From Xanthobacter autotrophicus (GTDB lineage: Bacteria; Pseudomonadota; Alphaproteobacteria; Rhizobiales; Xanthobacteraceae): a stretch of DNA of 64,000 nt. The notes beneath the pieces are model-generated. The model saw nothing but the letters and a program-made list of their open reading frames with translations, did not search any database and had not been told where the DNA came from. Location of the stretch: positions 29,630-93,629 of the forward strand of contig NZ_JAIVFN010000005.1 in the NCBI RefSeq assembly GCF_030015065.1, in the 5' to 3' direction. Position numbers and translations under genes: made by a program. Shown piece by piece: positions 62,953 to 64,000 of this stretch (position 1 is its first letter; each line of letters starts with the position of its first letter).

Positions 62953-63846
62953 TCAGGCAGCGCTGGTGCCACGGGTGACGAAGGAGCCGACGCCGGCCAC
63001 GAGGCGGTCGAGCACGAAGCCGACCACGCCGATGTAGACGAGGGCCACGATGATGTCGGGCAGGCGGGAGGAGTTCCACGCATCCCAGATGAAGAAGCCG
63101 ATGCCGACGCCGCCGGTGAGCATTTCGGCAGCCACGATGGCGAGCCACGACAGGCCGATGCCGATGCGCAGCCCGGTGAAGATGTAGGGCGCCGCCGAGG
63201 GCAGCATGATCTTCCAGAAGAATTCGAGGGGGTTCAGCCGCAGCACCAGCGCCACGTTGCGGTAATCCTGCGGAATATTGCGGATGCCCACCGCCGTATT
63301 GATGATCACCGGCCAGATGGCGGTGATGAAGATCACGAAGATGGCTGAGGGGTTCGAATCGCGGAAGGCGGCCAGCGCGATGGGGAGCCAGGCCAGCGGC
63401 GGCACCGTGCGCAGCACCTGGAAGATGGGATCGAGGCCGCGCATGGCCCATACCGACTGGCCGATCACCGCGCCGAGCGCGATGCCCACCACCGCCGCGA
63501 GGCCGAAGCCCACCGCCACGCGCTGGAGCGACACCAGCACGCGCCAGCCGAGGCCGATATCCTGCGGGCCGGCGACGAAGAAGGGATCGAGGATGAGGTC
63601 CTTGGATTCAGACCAGATGCGGCTCGGCGGCGGCAGGGTGGCGCCGGGGCTGGAGCACAGGAGCTCCCAGAGCAGGCCCAGGAGCAGCACCATCACCAGC
63701 GGCGGGAGGACGCTGACGGCGACGGTGCGGGCGATGGCGGGCCAGCGCGAGGGGCGCGCGGCGGCAGGGGCGGCAAGGCGGACCACGGCGGCGCTCCCGG
63801 AGCGCCGGGCCTCTTTGGGCGGCTCTTTCAATGCGGTGACGGACAT
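62953..63846 (-). CDS. Nitrate/nitrite ABC transporter permease (NrtB/SsuC-like)
   Basis: The 297-residue inner-membrane protein has about six membrane segments. The coupling motif is SAAPYIFTGLRIGIGLSWLAIVAAEML, the EAA-type loop. PILDPF-like and LRTVPPLAWLPIALAAF segments typical of NrtB are present. It pairs with the ATPase encoded 22 bases downstream. The periplasmic binding protein (NrtA) is not in the window and should lie beyond its right end. GGAG precedes the ATG at 63846. Confidence 0.92.
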   Translation of the reverse strand: MSVTALKEPPKEARRSGSAAVVRLAAPAAARPSRWPAIARTVAVSVLPPLVMVLLLGLLWELLCSSPGATLPPPSRIWSESKDLILDPFFVAGPQDIGLGWRVLVSLQRVAVGFGLAAVVGIALGAVIGQSVWAMRGLDPIFQVLRTVPPLAWLPIALAAFRDSNPSAIFVIFITAIWPVIINTAVGIRNIPQDYRNVALVLRLNPLEFFWKIMLPSAAPYIFTGLRIGIGLSWLAIVAAEMLTGGVGIGFFIWDAWNSSRLPDIIVALVYIGVVGFVLDRLVAGVGSFVTRGTSAA

Positions 63847-63909
63847 GGGGCAGGGCTCCGGTTTCAGGTCGCGCTCAAGACGCGTCGCGATGCTCGGGTT
63901 TCGGGCGAA

Positions 63910-63993
63910 CCCTCTCCCGCACGAAGCCGGATGTTTCCGGCTTCGGCTCTTGGGAACCGAACTCGGCAAAAGCCGAGTTCGGGCGGGGGAGGG
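63910..63993. repeat. REP-like three-armed element upstream of the nitrate operon genes
   Basis: Outer arms CCCTCTCCCGC (63910-63920) and GCGGGGGAGGG (63983-63993) enclose two perfect hairpins: CGAAGCCGGA-TGTT-TCCGGCTTCG (63922-63945) and CGAACTCGGC-AAAA-GCCGAGTTCG (63958-63981). The hairpins match the pair inside the MITE-like element at 12.8 kb, with compensating stem changes. It fills the intergenic sequence at the window end. Confidence 0.85.
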
Positions 63994-64000
63994 TAGGGAG

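Overview
The window is high-GC chromosomal DNA of an alphaproteobacterium. The best guess is Hyphomicrobiales near Xanthobacteraceae; this is inferred from overall gene style, a sigma-EcfG-type promoter and rhizobial-type capsule genes, not from a marker gene. Gene order suggests ordinary core genes at both ends and a roughly 30 kb surface-polysaccharide locus in the middle.

0-12 kb holds housekeeping and envelope genes: extensin-like protein, L,D-transpeptidase lipoprotein, CorA transporter, SDR oxidoreductase, pdxH, lipoprotein, J-domain chaperone, modular peptidoglycan protein, MaoC hydratase, polyphosphate:AMP phosphotransferase and an MBL-fold hydrolase. 12-13.3 kb is a junction zone: a cluster of GCAGGGAAT-type motifs, a small helix-turn-helix gene, a MITE-like element carrying a double-hairpin repeat, and a decayed IS630 transposase.

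13.3-43.6 kb is a capsule (KPS-type) locus. It contains an ABC-2 exporter (kpsM/kpsT), three paralogous KpsE-type inner-membrane polysaccharide co-polymerase (PCP) proteins, one KpsD/Wza-type outer-membrane export lipoprotein, five GT4 and one GT2 glycosyltransferases, a glycosyltransferase/methyltransferase-like fusion, an epimerase, a methyltransferase and an unrecognised conserved-looking protein. It also contains a 2460-residue fully reducing polyketide synthase coupled to an alpha-oxoamine synthase, and at the far end a 3-ketodihydrosphingosine-reductase-like SDR. The last three enzymes together could make a sphingoid-like or amino-alcohol lipid, plausibly the capsule anchor, as proposed for the rkpA/rkpG/rkpH genes of Sinorhizobium. 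A sharply AT-rich block (about 28.1-30.4 kb) ends inside kpsM, which makes kpsM a mosaic gene.

43.6-44.6 kb is the right junction: a broken serine recombinase, tRNA-Gln(TTG), and a copy of a structured repeat that also occurs at the 3' ends of several other genes.

44.6-54 kb returns to core genes: crotonase-family enzyme, TauE/SafE exporter coupled through a 7-codon minicistron to a TIGR02186-type protein, pyroglutamyl peptidase, meaB GTPase, CsbD protein behind a sigma-EcfG-like promoter, folK/folP, msrA, GNAT and ppa. 54-64 kb is a minus-strand nitrate assimilation operon: ABC permease and ATPase, globin, FAD oxidoreductase, nitrite reductase nirA, an Fe-S/FAD/NADPH reductase, and nitrate reductase nasA. 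Its substrate-binding protein would lie beyond the window end.
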